Source: Denitromonas sp. (lineage in GTDB: Bacteria; Pseudomonadota; Gammaproteobacteria; Burkholderiales; Rhodocyclaceae). Taken from it: a stretch of DNA of 64,000 bases. The stretch is from positions 2,123,501 through 2,187,500 of the forward strand of contig NZ_JAUCBR010000004.1 in NCBI RefSeq assembly GCF_034676725.1, written 5' to 3'. Shown here piece after piece: positions 17,634 to 25,866 of the stretch. How positions within the stretch are numbered: position 1 is the first letter of the stretch; every line of letters begins with the position of its first letter. Made by a program: the position numbers and the translations under genes. A model generated the notes under the pieces. That model ran no database searches. It saw only the letters and a list, made by a program, of their open reading frames with translations, and was not told the origin of the DNA.

Positions 17634-18256
17634 TGGAACTCAAGCTTCTTAACGAGCAGGGTCAGGCTGCCGAAACGATTCAAGTGTCGGATGTGCTGTT
17701 CGGTCGTGAGTACAACGAGGCGCTGATTCATCAGGTCGTCGTGGCTTACATGGCCAATGCGCGCTCCGGTAATCGTGCCCAGAAGGGGCGCTCCGAGATT
17801 GCCAAGTCGACGCGCAAGCCGTGGCGCCAGAAAGGGACGGGCCGTGCTCGTGCCGGTATGGCGTCGAGCCCGCTGTGGCGTGGGGGTGGTCGGATCTTCC
17901 CGAACAAGCCCGACGAGAACTTCTCGCAGAAAGTGAACCGCAAGATGTATCGCGCCGGCGTGGCGTCGATCCTCTCGCAGTTGGCGCGCGAAGGTCGCAT
18001 CTCCGTGGTTGATGATTTCTCGCTGGAGGCGCCGAAGACGCGTCTGGTGGCTGAGAAGCTCAAGGGCATGGGGTTTGTGGATTCGGTGCTGGTGATCACC
18101 GATGAACTGAGCGAGAACCTCTTCCTGGCTTCGCGCAACCTGCGCGATGTGCTGGTGCTTGAGGTGACCGAGGCGGATCCGGTGTCGCTGGTGCGTTTCC
18201 CGCAGGTTGTCGTGACCAAGGGTGCGCTGGCGAAGATGCAGGAGGTGTGGCAATGA
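17633..18256 (+). CDS. rplD: 50S ribosomal protein L4
   Basis: L4 lines the peptide exit tunnel. In E. coli it also represses the S10 operon. The 207-aa product contains the tunnel loop KPWRQKGTGRARAGMASSPL at about residues 62-81. It overlaps rplC by 1 nt and rplW by 4 nt (ATGA). Confidence 0.97.
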   Translation: MELKLLNEQGQAAETIQVSDVLFGREYNEALIHQVVVAYMANARSGNRAQKGRSEIAKSTRKPWRQKGTGRARAGMASSPLWRGGGRIFPNKPDENFSQKVNRKMYRAGVASILSQLAREGRISVVDDFSLEAPKTRLVAEKLKGMGFVDSVLVITDELSENLFLASRNLRDVLVLEVTEADPVSLVRFPQVVVTKGALAKMQEVWQ

Positions 18257-18558
18257 GTCAGCTCAAGCAAGAGCGTCTGCTGAAGGTGCTGCTCGCACCG
18301 CAGATCTCCGAAAAGGCGACCTATATCGCCGACAAGAATGAGCAGGTGGTGTTCCGTGTCGTTTCCGATGCAACCAAGCCGGAAGTGAAGGCAGCCGTCG
18401 AGGCGCTCTTCAATGTGAAGGTGAAGTCGGTCCAGACTACGAACGTCAAGGGTAAGGTCAAGCGCTTCGGCAAGATTACCGGTCAGCGCAAGGGTTGGAA
18501 GAAGGCATTCGTCTGCTTGCAGCCTGGCCAGGAAATCAACTTCGCGGCTGGGGAGTGA
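18253..18558 (+). CDS. rplW: 50S ribosomal protein L23
   Basis: L23 sits at the tunnel exit and is the docking site for trigger factor and SRP. I chose the ATG at 18253 (101 aa, MSQLKQERLLKVLLAPQISE) because GGAGG (18241-18245) lies 7 nt upstream. The alternative GTG at 18247 touches that site. The motif KVKSVQTTNVKGKVKRFGK is typical. It overlaps the rplD stop. Confidence 0.95.
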   Translation: MSQLKQERLLKVLLAPQISEKATYIADKNEQVVFRVVSDATKPEVKAAVEALFNVKVKSVQTTNVKGKVKRFGKITGQRKGWKKAFVCLQPGQEINFAAGE

Positions 18559-18565
18559 CTGAGCT

Positions 18566-19393
18566 ATGGCGTTGGTAAAAGTTAAGCCGACATCCGCTGG
18601 TCGTCGCGCGGTTGTCAAGGTTGTCAATAAAGAGCTGTACAAAGGCCGTCCGCACGCCGCACTGGTCGAGAAGCAATCGAAGAATGCCGGCCGCAACAAT
18701 GCGGGCCGCATCACGGTGCGTCACCAGGGTGGTGGTCACAAGCAGCACTATCGCATGGTCGATTTCCGTCGCAACAAGGACGGTATCGTGGCGAAGGTCG
18801 AGCGTATCGAGTACGACCCGAACCGCTCCGCCCATATCGCGCTGCTGTGCTACGCCGACGGCGAGCGCCGCTACATCATCGCGCCGCGCAATGTTGAAGT
18901 CGGCCAGGAAATCGTCAGCGGTTCCGAGGCGCCGATCAAGTCCGGCAATGCGCTGCCGATCCGGAACATCCCGGTCGGTACCGTGATTCACTGCATCGAG
19001 ATGCAGCCTGGCAAGGGTGCCCAGTTGGCGCGCTCGGCCGGTGCTTCCGTGCAGCTGCTGGCGCGTGAGGGCTCGTACGCTCAGCTGCGTCTGCGTTCCG
19101 GTGAGATCCGTCGTGTGCACGTCGAGTGCCGCGCGACTGTCGGCGAAGTGGGCAACGGCGAGCATTCGCTGCGCAAGATCGGCAAGGCCGGTGCCAACCG
19201 TTGGCGCGGTATCCGTCCGACGGTTCGTGGCGTGGTCATGAACCCGGTCGATCACCCGCACGGTGGTGGTGAAGGTCGTACGGGTGAGGGCCGTGTGCCG
19301 GTCAGCCCGTGGGGCACGCCGGCCAAGGGCTATCGGACGCGTAACAACAAGCGTACCGACTCGATGATTGTTCAGCGCCGCAAAAAGCGTTAA
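18566..19393 (+). CDS. rplB: 50S ribosomal protein L2
   Basis: L2 is needed for subunit association and supports the peptidyl-transferase centre. The 275-aa length is typical. The segment HNRGGGHKQHYR-like (here RHQGGGHKQHYRMVDFRR) and the C-terminal MNPVDHPHGGGEGRT with the conserved histidine are present. It starts 7 nt after rplW. Confidence 0.97.
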   Translation: MALVKVKPTSAGRRAVVKVVNKELYKGRPHAALVEKQSKNAGRNNAGRITVRHQGGGHKQHYRMVDFRRNKDGIVAKVERIEYDPNRSAHIALLCYADGERRYIIAPRNVEVGQEIVSGSEAPIKSGNALPIRNIPVGTVIHCIEMQPGKGAQLARSAGASVQLLAREGSYAQLRLRSGEIRRVHVECRATVGEVGNGEHSLRKIGKAGANRWRGIRPTVRGVVMNPVDHPHGGGEGRTGEGRVPVSPWGTPAKGYRTRNNKRTDSMIVQRRKKR

Positions 19394-19403
19394 GGGGTAA
19401 CGG

Positions 19404-19679
19404 ATGACTCGCTCTCTGAAAAAAGGCCCGTTCGTCGACGCTCACCTGTTGAAGAAGGTGGACGCGGCGCGGGGTAGCAACGACAAGCGCCCGATCAAGA
19501 CCTGGTCGCGCCGTTCGACGGTTTTGCCGGATTTCGTCGGTCTGACGATTGCCGTGCATAACGGCCGCCAGCACGTGCCGGTGTATGTGTCGGAAAACAT
19601 GGTCGGCCACAAGCTTGGCGAATTCGCCCTGACGCGTACGTTCAAGGGCCATCTCGCCAGCAAGAAGGCGAAACGTTAA
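19404..19679 (+). CDS. rpsS: 30S ribosomal protein S19
   Basis: S19 forms a complex with S13 in the 30S head near the A-site tRNA. The 91-aa product starts MTRSLKKGPFVDAHLLKKVD, and the signature motif around MVGHKLGEFALTRTFKGH is intact. It lies between rplB and rplV with 10- and 11-nt gaps. Confidence 0.97.
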   Translation: MTRSLKKGPFVDAHLLKKVDAARGSNDKRPIKTWSRRSTVLPDFVGLTIAVHNGRQHVPVYVSENMVGHKLGEFALTRTFKGHLASKKAKR

Positions 19680-19690
19680 GGAGTATTGGA

Positions 19691-20020
19691 ATGGAAACCA
19701 AAGCCATCCTCCGCGGCGTCCGTCTCAGTGCCCAGAAAGGGCGCTTGGTGGCAGACCAGGTCCGCGGCAAACCGGTGGAGCAGGCGCTGAACATTCTGGC
19801 GTTTTCCCCGAAGAAAGGCGCACAGATCATCAAGAAGGTGGTCGAGTCCGCGATTGCGAACGCCGAGCACAATGACGGCGCTGACATTGACGAGCTCAAG
19901 GTGAAGACGATTCACGTTGAAGAAGGTATGACGCTGAAGCGTTTTACCGCGCGCGCCAAAGGTCGGGGCAATCGTATTCTGAAGCCGACGTGTCACGTGT
20001 TCGTGACGGTCGGGAACTGA
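19691..20020 (+). CDS. rplV: 50S ribosomal protein L22
   Basis: L22 contacts all 23S rRNA domains, and its beta-hairpin lines the exit tunnel. The 109-aa product contains the tunnel loop TLKRFTARAKGRGNRILKPT. AAGGAG lies upstream of the ATG. rpsC follows 9 nt later. Confidence 0.97.
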   Translation: METKAILRGVRLSAQKGRLVADQVRGKPVEQALNILAFSPKKGAQIIKKVVESAIANAEHNDGADIDELKVKTIHVEEGMTLKRFTARAKGRGNRILKPTCHVFVTVGN

Positions 20021-20029
20021 GGGGAACTC

Positions 20030-20809
20030 ATGGGTCAGAAAATTCATCCTACCGGGTTCCGTCTCGCAGTCACCCGCGACTGGACCGCCCGCTGGTACGC
20101 ATCCAAGAAGGACTTCGCCAAGACTCTGGCGGACGACCTCGAGGTGCGTGCTTTCCTGAAGAAGCGCCTGGCGCATGCATCGGTTGGCCGCGTGCTGATC
20201 GAGCGTCCTGCCAAGAACGCCCGGATTACGCTGTTTAGTGCACGTCCTGGTGTGGTCATCGGCAAGAAAGGCGAGGACATCGAGCGCCTGAAGGCCGACC
20301 TGCAGAAAATGATCGGCGTGCCGGTGCACGTGAACATCGAAGAAGTGCGCAAGCCGGAAACCGATGCGCAGCTGATCGCCGACTCGATCGCCCAGCAGCT
20401 TGAGCGTCGGATCATGTTCCGTCGCGCCATGAAGCGCGCAATCCAGAACGCCATGCGTCTTGGCGTTCAGGGTATCAAGATCATGAGCTCGGGCCGCCTG
20501 AACGGTGCAGAAATCGCCCGTACCGAGTGGTATCGCGAAGGTCGCGTGCCGCTGCACACCCTGCGCGCCAACATCGATTACGGTGTTTCGGAAGCCAAGA
20601 CCACCTACGGTATCTCGGGGATCAAGGTCTGGGTTTACAAGGGCGAAATGCTGGGTCGCAACGAGCAGCCCGCAGTGAGCGAGCCGGAAAATGAACCGCG
20701 TCGCGCACGCCGTGGTGGTCGCAATGATGGCGACAACCGTGGGCAGCGTCGCGCGCCGCGTCGTGCCGAGTCCGGTGGCGATGCTGGCACTGAGAGCAGG
20801 AGTGAATAA
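20030..20809 (+). CDS. rpsC: 30S ribosomal protein S3
   Basis: S3 forms part of the mRNA entry tunnel and the ribosomal helicase site. The KH domain motif VIGKKGEDIERLKADLQKM lies near residue 75. The product is 259 aa, about 25 residues longer than the E. coli protein. The extra part, beyond about residue 212, is a low-complexity tail rich in Arg, Gly, Glu and Ser. Its stop overlaps the rplP start by one base. Confidence 0.96.
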   Translation: MGQKIHPTGFRLAVTRDWTARWYASKKDFAKTLADDLEVRAFLKKRLAHASVGRVLIERPAKNARITLFSARPGVVIGKKGEDIERLKADLQKMIGVPVHVNIEEVRKPETDAQLIADSIAQQLERRIMFRRAMKRAIQNAMRLGVQGIKIMSSGRLNGAEIARTEWYREGRVPLHTLRANIDYGVSEAKTTYGISGIKVWVYKGEMLGRNEQPAVSEPENEPRRARRGGRNDGDNRGQRRAPRRAESGGDAGTESRSE

Positions 20810-21222
20810 TGCTTCAGCCGAAAAGAAGAAAGTACCGCAAAGAACAGAAAGGCCGTAACACCGGCCTGGCCACGCGCGGCGCCAAGGTCAGCTTTGGCGA
20901 GTTCGGCCTGAAGGCTACCGGTCGCGGCCGCCTGACGGCACGCCAGATCGAATCTGCACGTCGTGCGATGACCCGTCACATCAAGCGGGGCGGCCGCATC
21001 TGGATTCGTGTGTTCCCGGACAAGCCGATCAGCCGCAAGCCCGCCGAAGTGCGGATGGGCTCGGGTAAAGGCAACCCGGAATACTATGTTGCCGAGATTC
21101 AGCCGGGCAAGGTGTTGTACGAAATGGACGGTGTTGACGAGTCCCTGGCGCGCGAGGCCTTCCGCCTTGCAGCGGCGAAGCTGCCGTTTGCGACCACGTT
21201 CGTCACACGGCATGTGGGGTAA
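20809..21222 (+). CDS. rplP: 50S ribosomal protein L16
   Basis: L16 helps position the A-site tRNA acceptor end. The 137-aa product begins MLQPKRRKYRKEQKGRNTG and contains GRIWIRVFPDKPISRKPAEV and RMGSGKGNPEYYV. The start codon overlaps the rpsC stop (TAATG). rpmC follows after 2 nt. Confidence 0.97.
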   Translation: MLQPKRRKYRKEQKGRNTGLATRGAKVSFGEFGLKATGRGRLTARQIESARRAMTRHIKRGGRIWIRVFPDKPISRKPAEVRMGSGKGNPEYYVAEIQPGKVLYEMDGVDESLAREAFRLAAAKLPFATTFVTRHVG

Positions 21223-21224
21223 TC

Positions 21225-21416
21225 ATGAAAGCAAGTGAACTCCGCGCGAAGAGCGTTGAAGAACTTAACAAGGAAATGCTCGAGTTGCTGAAGGCGCAGT
21301 TCAGCCTGCGCATGCAGCTGGCAACTCAGCAACTGACCAATACCAGCCAGCTTGGCAAGGTGCGTCGCGACATCGCGCGCATCCGGACCCTTCTGCGTGA
21401 AAAGGCGGCTCAGTAA
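21225..21416 (+). CDS. rpmC: 50S ribosomal protein L29
   Basis: L29 is a two-helix protein beside L23 at the tunnel exit. The 63-aa product starts MKASELRAKSVEELNKEMLE and contains the L29 signature around KVRRDIARIRTLLREK. The stop overlaps the rpsQ start by one base. Confidence 0.96.
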   Translation: MKASELRAKSVEELNKEMLELLKAQFSLRMQLATQQLTNTSQLGKVRRDIARIRTLLREKAAQ

Positions 21417-21685
21417 TGACTCAGGAAACGGTAAAGACCTCGCGCACCCTGGTGGGCAAGGTGGTTAGCGACAAGATGCAGAAGACGGTGACGGTGCTGG
21501 TTGAGCGTCGCGTCAAGCATCCGTTGTACAGCAAGATCATCATGCGCTCGGCGAAGTACCATGCGCACGATGAAGATAGCGTGGCCGGCGCTGGCGATCT
21601 GGTGGAAATTGAAGAATGCCGCCCGATCTCGCGCTCGAAGAACTGGAAAGTCTCGAAAGTCCTCGAAAAGGCGCGCGTCATTTAA
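21416..21685 (+). CDS. rpsQ: 30S ribosomal protein S17
   Basis: S17 is an OB-fold 16S rRNA-binding protein needed early in 30S assembly. The 89-aa product contains GKVVSDKMQKTVTVLVERR and the motif IEECRPISRSKNWKV. It is the last gene of the S10 operon proper. The palindromic promoter region of the spc operon follows. Confidence 0.97.
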   Translation: MTQETVKTSRTLVGKVVSDKMQKTVTVLVERRVKHPLYSKIIMRSAKYHAHDEDSVAGAGDLVEIEECRPISRSKNWKVSKVLEKARVI

Positions 21686-21695
21686 AAAAATGGCG

Positions 21696-21729
21696 ATAGT
21701 GGCTTGTCAAAGAATTGACAAGCCACTAT
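21696..21729. repeat. Perfect 15-bp inverted repeat over the spc promoter
   Basis: The arms 21696-21710 and 21715-21729 are exact reverse complements separated by the tetraloop AGAA. The left arm contains the -35 box and the right arm enters the -10 box. In RNA the same sequence would be a strong hairpin ending the S10 message, but it has no clean T run. It could be an operator, a readthrough terminator, or both. Confidence 0.85.
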
Positions 21730-21732
21730 AAT
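21704..21732 (+). promoter_or_regulatory. spc operon promoter before rplN
   Basis: TTGTCA (21704-21709) and a perfect TATAAT (21727-21732) are separated by exactly 17 nt. This is one of the best sigma-70 matches in the window. It lies 86 nt upstream of rplN and is covered by a perfect inverted repeat. Confidence 0.8.
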
Positions 21733-21817
21733 TCCGCTTCTTTGCTCTTCCGAGCACTAAAGCCCGTACGGGTTCCAAGACTGACCGCATGGCGGGCCAA
21801 GTTGGAGTGTAAAACTC

Positions 21818-22186
21818 ATGATTCAAATGCAAACGGTGCTGAACGTCGCCGATAACTCCGGCGCGCGTTCGGTGATGTGCATCAAGGTGTTGGGCGGCTC
21901 CAAGCGTCGCTACGCCGGGGTGGGTGACATCATCAAGGTCGCGATCAAGGAGGCTGTGCCTCGTGGTCGTGTCAAGAAAGGCGATGTGTATAGCGCGGTG
22001 GTTGTGCGTACTGCGAAGGGCGTTCGCCGTTCGGATGGTGCGTTGATCAAATTCGATGGCAATGCGGCGGTCTTGCTGAACTCCAAGCTGGAGCCGATCG
22101 GGACGCGTATCTTCGGGCCGGTGACGCGCGAGCTGCGTACCGAGCGCTTCATGAAGATCGTTTCGCTCGCGCCTGAAGTTCTGTAA
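21818..22186 (+). CDS. rplN: 50S ribosomal protein L14
   Basis: L14 lies at the subunit interface and is the binding site of RsfS and of initiation-related factors. The 122-aa product starts MIQMQTVLNVADNSGARSV, with the signature around GGSKRRYAGVGDIIKVAIKE. It is the first gene of the spc operon and is preceded by its own strong promoter. Confidence 0.97.
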   Translation: MIQMQTVLNVADNSGARSVMCIKVLGGSKRRYAGVGDIIKVAIKEAVPRGRVKKGDVYSAVVVRTAKGVRRSDGALIKFDGNAAVLLNSKLEPIGTRIFGPVTRELRTERFMKIVSLAPEVL

Positions 22187-22195
22187 GGAGCGGTC

Positions 22196-22513
22196 ATGAA
22201 GAAGATTCGTACCGGCGACGAAGTCGTCGTTCTGGCTGGCAAGGATCGTGGTCGTCGTGGCGTTGTGCTGCGTCGGGTGGATGCCGAGCTGGTGGTGGTC
22301 GAGGGTGTCAATCGTGTCAAGAAGCACGTTCGCCCGAACCCCATGAAAGGTGAGGTGGGTGGCATTGTCGAGAAGGACATGCCGATCCATGTTTCCAATG
22401 TTGCGCTGTTTAACCCGGTGGCCCAGAAAGGGGATCGCGTTGGGGTTAAGGTGCTTGAGGACGGTCGCAAAGTGCGCGTGTTCAAGTCCAACGGCGAACT
22501 GGTCGACGCTTAA
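22196..22513 (+). CDS. rplX: 50S ribosomal protein L24
   Basis: L24 is an assembly initiator near the tunnel exit. The 105-aa product has the N-terminal KOW motif (KIRTGDEVVVLAGKDRGRRG) and VEGVNRVKKHVRPNPMKGE. AAGGAG precedes the ATG. rplE follows after 9 nt. Confidence 0.97.
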   Translation: MKKIRTGDEVVVLAGKDRGRRGVVLRRVDAELVVVEGVNRVKKHVRPNPMKGEVGGIVEKDMPIHVSNVALFNPVAQKGDRVGVKVLEDGRKVRVFKSNGELVDA

Positions 22514-22522
22514 GGAAACGCG

Positions 22523-23062
22523 ATGGCACGCTTGCAAGATTTCTACAAGGAAACCGTCGTTCCTGGCTTGGTCAAGCAGTTTGGCTACAAGTCGGTGATG
22601 GAGGTTCCGCGAATCACGAAGATCACCCTGAACATGGGTGTCGGTGAGGCGGTTGGCGACAAGAAGATTCTCGAGTTCGCGGTGGGCGACATGGCCAAGG
22701 TGGCCGGTCAGAAGCCGGTGGTGACCCGGGCGCGCAAGTCGATCGCTGGCTTCAAGATTCGTGATGGCTACCCGATCGGCTGCATGGTGACGCTGCGCGG
22801 TCCCCGCATGTTCGAATTCCTGGATCGTTTCGTGACCGTGGCCCTGCCGCGAGTGCGCGACTTCCGTGGTATCGGTGCGAAGGGCTTTGACGGTCGCGGT
22901 AACTACAACGTCGGCGTCAAAGAGCAGATTATTTTTCCGGAAATCGAATACGACAAGGTTGATGCCCTGCGCGGCATGAACATCAGTATTACGACGACCG
23001 CGAAGACTGACGCAGAGGCGCGAGCGCTCCTGGCGGCGTTCAAGTTTCCGTTCAAGAATTGA
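22523..23062 (+). CDS. rplE: 50S ribosomal protein L5
   Basis: L5 binds 5S rRNA and contacts P-site tRNA. The 179-aa product contains PRITKITLNMGVGEAVGDKK and the C-terminal region GMNISITTTAKTDAEARALL. Its length is normal, and the spacing to the flanking genes is 7-10 nt. Confidence 0.97.
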   Translation: MARLQDFYKETVVPGLVKQFGYKSVMEVPRITKITLNMGVGEAVGDKKILEFAVGDMAKVAGQKPVVTRARKSIAGFKIRDGYPIGCMVTLRGPRMFEFLDRFVTVALPRVRDFRGIGAKGFDGRGNYNVGVKEQIIFPEIEYDKVDALRGMNISITTTAKTDAEARALLAAFKFPFKN

Positions 23063-23069
23063 GGGCGAT

Positions 23070-23375
23070 ATGGCGAAACTGGCTCTGATCAATCGCGAAG
23101 AGAAGCGTCGCAAGCTGGTGGCTAAATATGCCGCCAAGCGTGCCGCGCTGGTAGCGCAAGTCAACGACAGCAGCTTGTCGGACGAAGAGCGTATGACGGC
23201 TCGGCTGAAGATTCAGCAGTTGCCGCGTAACGCGAATCCGACGCGCGGTCGTAATCGTTGCAGCCTGACGGGTCGTCCGCGGGGTGTGTTCCGTAAATTC
23301 GGTCTGTGTCGCAACAAGCTTCGGGAAGTCGCTTTCCGTGGTGAGGTGCCGGGTATGACCAAGGCGAGCTGGTAA
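23070..23375 (+). CDS. rpsN: 30S ribosomal protein S14 (zinc-free type)
   Basis: S14 is in the 30S head. The 101-aa product is the long form without the CxxC zinc site and contains the signature RNRCSLTGRPRGVFRKFGL. It lies between rplE and rpsH, as in other proteobacteria. Confidence 0.97.
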   Translation: MAKLALINREEKRRKLVAKYAAKRAALVAQVNDSSLSDEERMTARLKIQQLPRNANPTRGRNRCSLTGRPRGVFRKFGLCRNKLREVAFRGEVPGMTKASW

Positions 23376-23387
23376 GGAGAGACGAAG

Positions 23388-23783
23388 ATGAGTATGTCTG
23401 ATCCGATCGCCGATATGTTGACCCGCATCCGTAACGGTCAGCAGGCGCAAAAGTCGACTGTGGTGATGCCCTCTTCCAAGTTGAAGGTGGCGATTGCCAA
23501 GGTCTTGCAGGAAGAAGGCTATATCGATGGTTTCGCGGTTCGCGAAGCGGACGGCAAGCCCGAGTTGGATGTGGCCCTGAAGTACTACGCAGGGGCGCCG
23601 GTGATCGAGCGCATCGAGCGCATTTCGAAGCCGGGTCTGCGGGTGTACAAAGGCAGCCAGGATCTGCCCCGCGTGATGAACGGCCTGGGCGTTGCGATTG
23701 TTTCGACGCCGAAAGGTGTGATGACTGATCGTGCCGCACGCGCCAGCCGCGTCGGTGGTGAAGTCATCTGCATCGTGGCGTAA
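23388..23783 (+). CDS. rpsH: 30S ribosomal protein S8
   Basis: S8 binds helix 21 of 16S rRNA and in E. coli represses the spc operon. The 131-aa product starts MSMSDPIADMLTRIRNGQQA and ends with the conserved GVMTDRAARASRVGGEVIC. AAGGAGAG precedes the start. Its stop is followed directly by the rplF ribosome-binding site. Confidence 0.97.
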   Translation: MSMSDPIADMLTRIRNGQQAQKSTVVMPSSKLKVAIAKVLQEEGYIDGFAVREADGKPELDVALKYYAGAPVIERIERISKPGLRVYKGSQDLPRVMNGLGVAIVSTPKGVMTDRAARASRVGGEVICIVA

Positions 23784-23793
23784 GGAGGCGGAC

Positions 23794-24327
23794 ATGTCGC
23801 GAGTAGCAAAGAATCCGGTGTCCGTGCCCCAGGGCGTGGATGTCAAGATCGACGCAAGCAGCATTACCGTCAAGGGCCCGCTGGGGCTGATGACGCGCAC
23901 GCTCCATCCGGCGGTGTCGGTGTCGCTCAATGACGGCGCCATCCAGTGCTCCGCCATCGAGGGCAAGGTTGAAGGCCGTGCGATGTCGGGCACCATGCGT
24001 TCGCTGGTGGCCAACATGGTGCAGGGCGTGACGAAGGGTTTCGAGCGCAAGCTGACCCTGGTCGGCGTGGGCTATCGTGCCCAGGCGCAGGGCGACAAGC
24101 TGAACCTCAGTCTCGGGTTTTCGCATCCGGTCGTCCATCAGATGCCTGCTGGTGTGAAGGTGGAAACGCCGACCCAGACCGAGGTGCTGATCAAGGGTGT
24201 CGACAAGCAACTGGTTGGACAGGTCGCCGCTGAAGTTCGCGCCTACCGTGCCCCGGAGCCCTACAAGGGCAAGGGTGTTCGGTATGCCGACGAGGTGGTG
24301 GTCATCCGCGAAACCAAGAAGAAGTAA
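23794..24327 (+). CDS. rplF: 50S ribosomal protein L6
   Basis: L6 is located near the sarcin-ricin loop. I chose the ATG at 23794 (177 aa, MSRVAKNPVSVPQGVDVKID), with AAGGAGG at about 23782-23788. The frame is open upstream within rpsH. The C-terminal motif PEPYKGKGVRYADEVVVIRE is the L6 signature. Confidence 0.96.
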   Translation: MSRVAKNPVSVPQGVDVKIDASSITVKGPLGLMTRTLHPAVSVSLNDGAIQCSAIEGKVEGRAMSGTMRSLVANMVQGVTKGFERKLTLVGVGYRAQAQGDKLNLSLGFSHPVVHQMPAGVKVETPTQTEVLIKGVDKQLVGQVAAEVRAYRAPEPYKGKGVRYADEVVVIRETKKK

Positions 24328-24339
24328 GGGCCGTTTGTC

Positions 24340-24696
24340 ATGATGAACAAGAAAGCGACGCGTGTGCGTCGGGCTCGCAAAACCCGAGCCAAAATCTCCG
24401 AGCTGAAAGCTGTTCGACTGACGGTGTTCCGTTCGAACCTGCACATCTATGCGCAGATCATTTCGGGCTGCGGCTCCCGTGTTCTGGCGGCTGCATCCAC
24501 GGTCGAGGCTGCCGTGCGCGGCGACGCGTCCAACGGGGGCAATGTGGCGGCTGCGGTTGCGGTTGGCAAGACCATTGCCGAGCGCGCGAAGGCCGCAGGC
24601 ATCGAGACCGTCGCGTTCGATCGTGCCGGCTTCCACTATCACGGCCGCGTCAAGGCGCTGGCAGAGGCGGCTCGCGAAGCCGGCCTCAAGTTCTAA
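24340..24696 (+). CDS. rplR: 50S ribosomal protein L18
   Basis: L18 binds 5S rRNA with L5 and L25. The 118-aa product begins MMNKKATRVRRARKTRAKIS. An alternative ATG one codon later would change only the first residue. The C terminus GFHYHGRVKALAEAAREAGL is the family signature. Confidence 0.96.
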   Translation: MMNKKATRVRRARKTRAKISELKAVRLTVFRSNLHIYAQIISGCGSRVLAAASTVEAAVRGDASNGGNVAAAVAVGKTIAERAKAAGIETVAFDRAGFHYHGRVKALAEAAREAGLKF

Positions 24697-24708
24697 GCGA
24701 GGTTAGCA

Positions 24709-25233
24709 ATGGCGAAACAGCAAACCAAACGCGCCCCGGCAGCCGAAGAACGCGATGATTCCTTTCGCGAAAAGATGGTGGCGATCAACCGCGTCACCAA
24801 GGTTGTCAAGGGTGGTCGGATCCTCGGCTTTGCCGCGCTGACGGTGGTTGGCGATGGTGACGGTGCAGTCGGCATGGGCAAGGGCAAGTCCCGTGAAGTG
24901 CCGGTCGCTGTGCAAAAGGCAATGGATGAAGCCCGTCGCAAGATGGCCAAGGTGTCGCTGAAGAACGGCACCCTGCATCACGCCGTTGTCGGCAAGCATG
25001 GCGCAGCCACGGTCCTCATGCAGCCGGCCCCGTCCGGTACCGGGATCATCGCAGGCGGCCCGATGCGTGCCGTTTTCGAAGTGATGGGCGTGACGGACAT
25101 CATCTGCAAGTGCCTGGGCTCGTCGAACCCGTACAACGTGGTTCGCGCCACGCTGAATGGCCTCTTTGCGGTTCGCACGCCGGCCGAGATTGCTGCCAAG
25201 CGCGGCAAGACGGTCGAAGAACTGATTGGGTGA
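24709..25233 (+). CDS. rpsE: 30S ribosomal protein S5
   Basis: S5 is involved in decoding accuracy and the mRNA entry site. The 174-aa product contains the dsRBD-like N-terminal segment FREKMVAINRVTKVVKGGR and the spectinomycin loop region that follows. The conserved GAAVGMGKGK-like loop appears here as GDGAVGMGKGKSREVPVAV. rpmD begins 4 nt after the stop. Confidence 0.97.
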   Translation: MAKQQTKRAPAAEERDDSFREKMVAINRVTKVVKGGRILGFAALTVVGDGDGAVGMGKGKSREVPVAVQKAMDEARRKMAKVSLKNGTLHHAVVGKHGAATVLMQPAPSGTGIIAGGPMRAVFEVMGVTDIICKCLGSSNPYNVVRATLNGLFAVRTPAEIAAKRGKTVEELIG

Positions 25234-25237
25234 GCGC

Positions 25238-25420
25238 ATGGCTGACAAAAAAGTGAAAGTTACGCTCGTCAAGAGCGTCATCGGAACCAAGCAATCCCAT
25301 CGCGCCACTGTGCGCGGTCTGGGTCTGCGCCGTCTCAACCACACGGTTGAGCTCCAGGACACCCCCGAGGTGCGCGGCATGGTTAACAAAGTCGCCTATC
25401 TGGTGAAGTGCGAGGGCTAA
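25238..25420 (+). CDS. rpmD: 50S ribosomal protein L30
   Basis: L30 is a small 23S rRNA-binding protein absent from some lineages. The 60-aa product (MADKKVKVTLVKSVIGTKQS) has the L30 motif TVRGLGLRRLNHTVELQDTP. The ATG at 25238 was preferred to an upstream TTG at 25226, which overlaps the rpsE stop. rplO starts immediately after its stop. Confidence 0.95.
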   Translation: MADKKVKVTLVKSVIGTKQSHRATVRGLGLRRLNHTVELQDTPEVRGMVNKVAYLVKCEG

Positions 25421-25855
25421 ATGCAACTCAATACCATCAAATCGGCCGAAGGCGCCAAGCACGCACGCAAGCGTGTCGGTCGCGGCATTGGTAGCGGCCT
25501 GGGTAAAACCGGTGGTCGCGGCCACAAGGGTCAGAAATCCCGCTCCGGCGGCTTCCACAAGGTCGGTTTTGAAGGCGGCCAGATGCCGATTCAACGCCGC
25601 CTGCCGAAACGCGGTTTCATCTCGCTGGTTCGTGGTCGCAACGTCGAAGTGCGTCTGTCCGAGCTCGAGCAACTGCCGGTTGATCAGATCGACCTGCTGG
25701 TGCTGAAGCAGGCGGGTGTCATTCCGGCGGATGCGCTGTCGGCAAAAGTGATTCTGTCTGGCGCCATCACCCGCAAGGTTGAACTGTCCGGCATTGGTGC
25801 GACGAAAGGCGCGCTGGCTGCCATTCAGGCTGCCGGCGGCAGCGTCGCGGCGTAA
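25421..25855 (+). CDS. rplO: 50S ribosomal protein L15
   Basis: L15 is a late assembly protein of the large subunit. The 144-aa product has the glycine-rich N-terminal part (GRGIGSGLGKTGGRGHKGQK) and the C-terminal globular domain. Its ATG follows the rpmD stop with no gap. secY starts 11 nt after it. Confidence 0.97.
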   Translation: MQLNTIKSAEGAKHARKRVGRGIGSGLGKTGGRGHKGQKSRSGGFHKVGFEGGQMPIQRRLPKRGFISLVRGRNVEVRLSELEQLPVDQIDLLVLKQAGVIPADALSAKVILSGAITRKVELSGIGATKGALAAIQAAGGSVAA

Positions 25856-25866
25856 GGCGGCGGATC

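Noticed and set aside
21715..21732. TTGACA followed by TATAAT with only 6 nt between them
   Set aside because: The spacing is far from 16-18 nt. The functional -35 box is TTGTCA at 21704-21709. The TTGACA is the mirror half of the palindrome.
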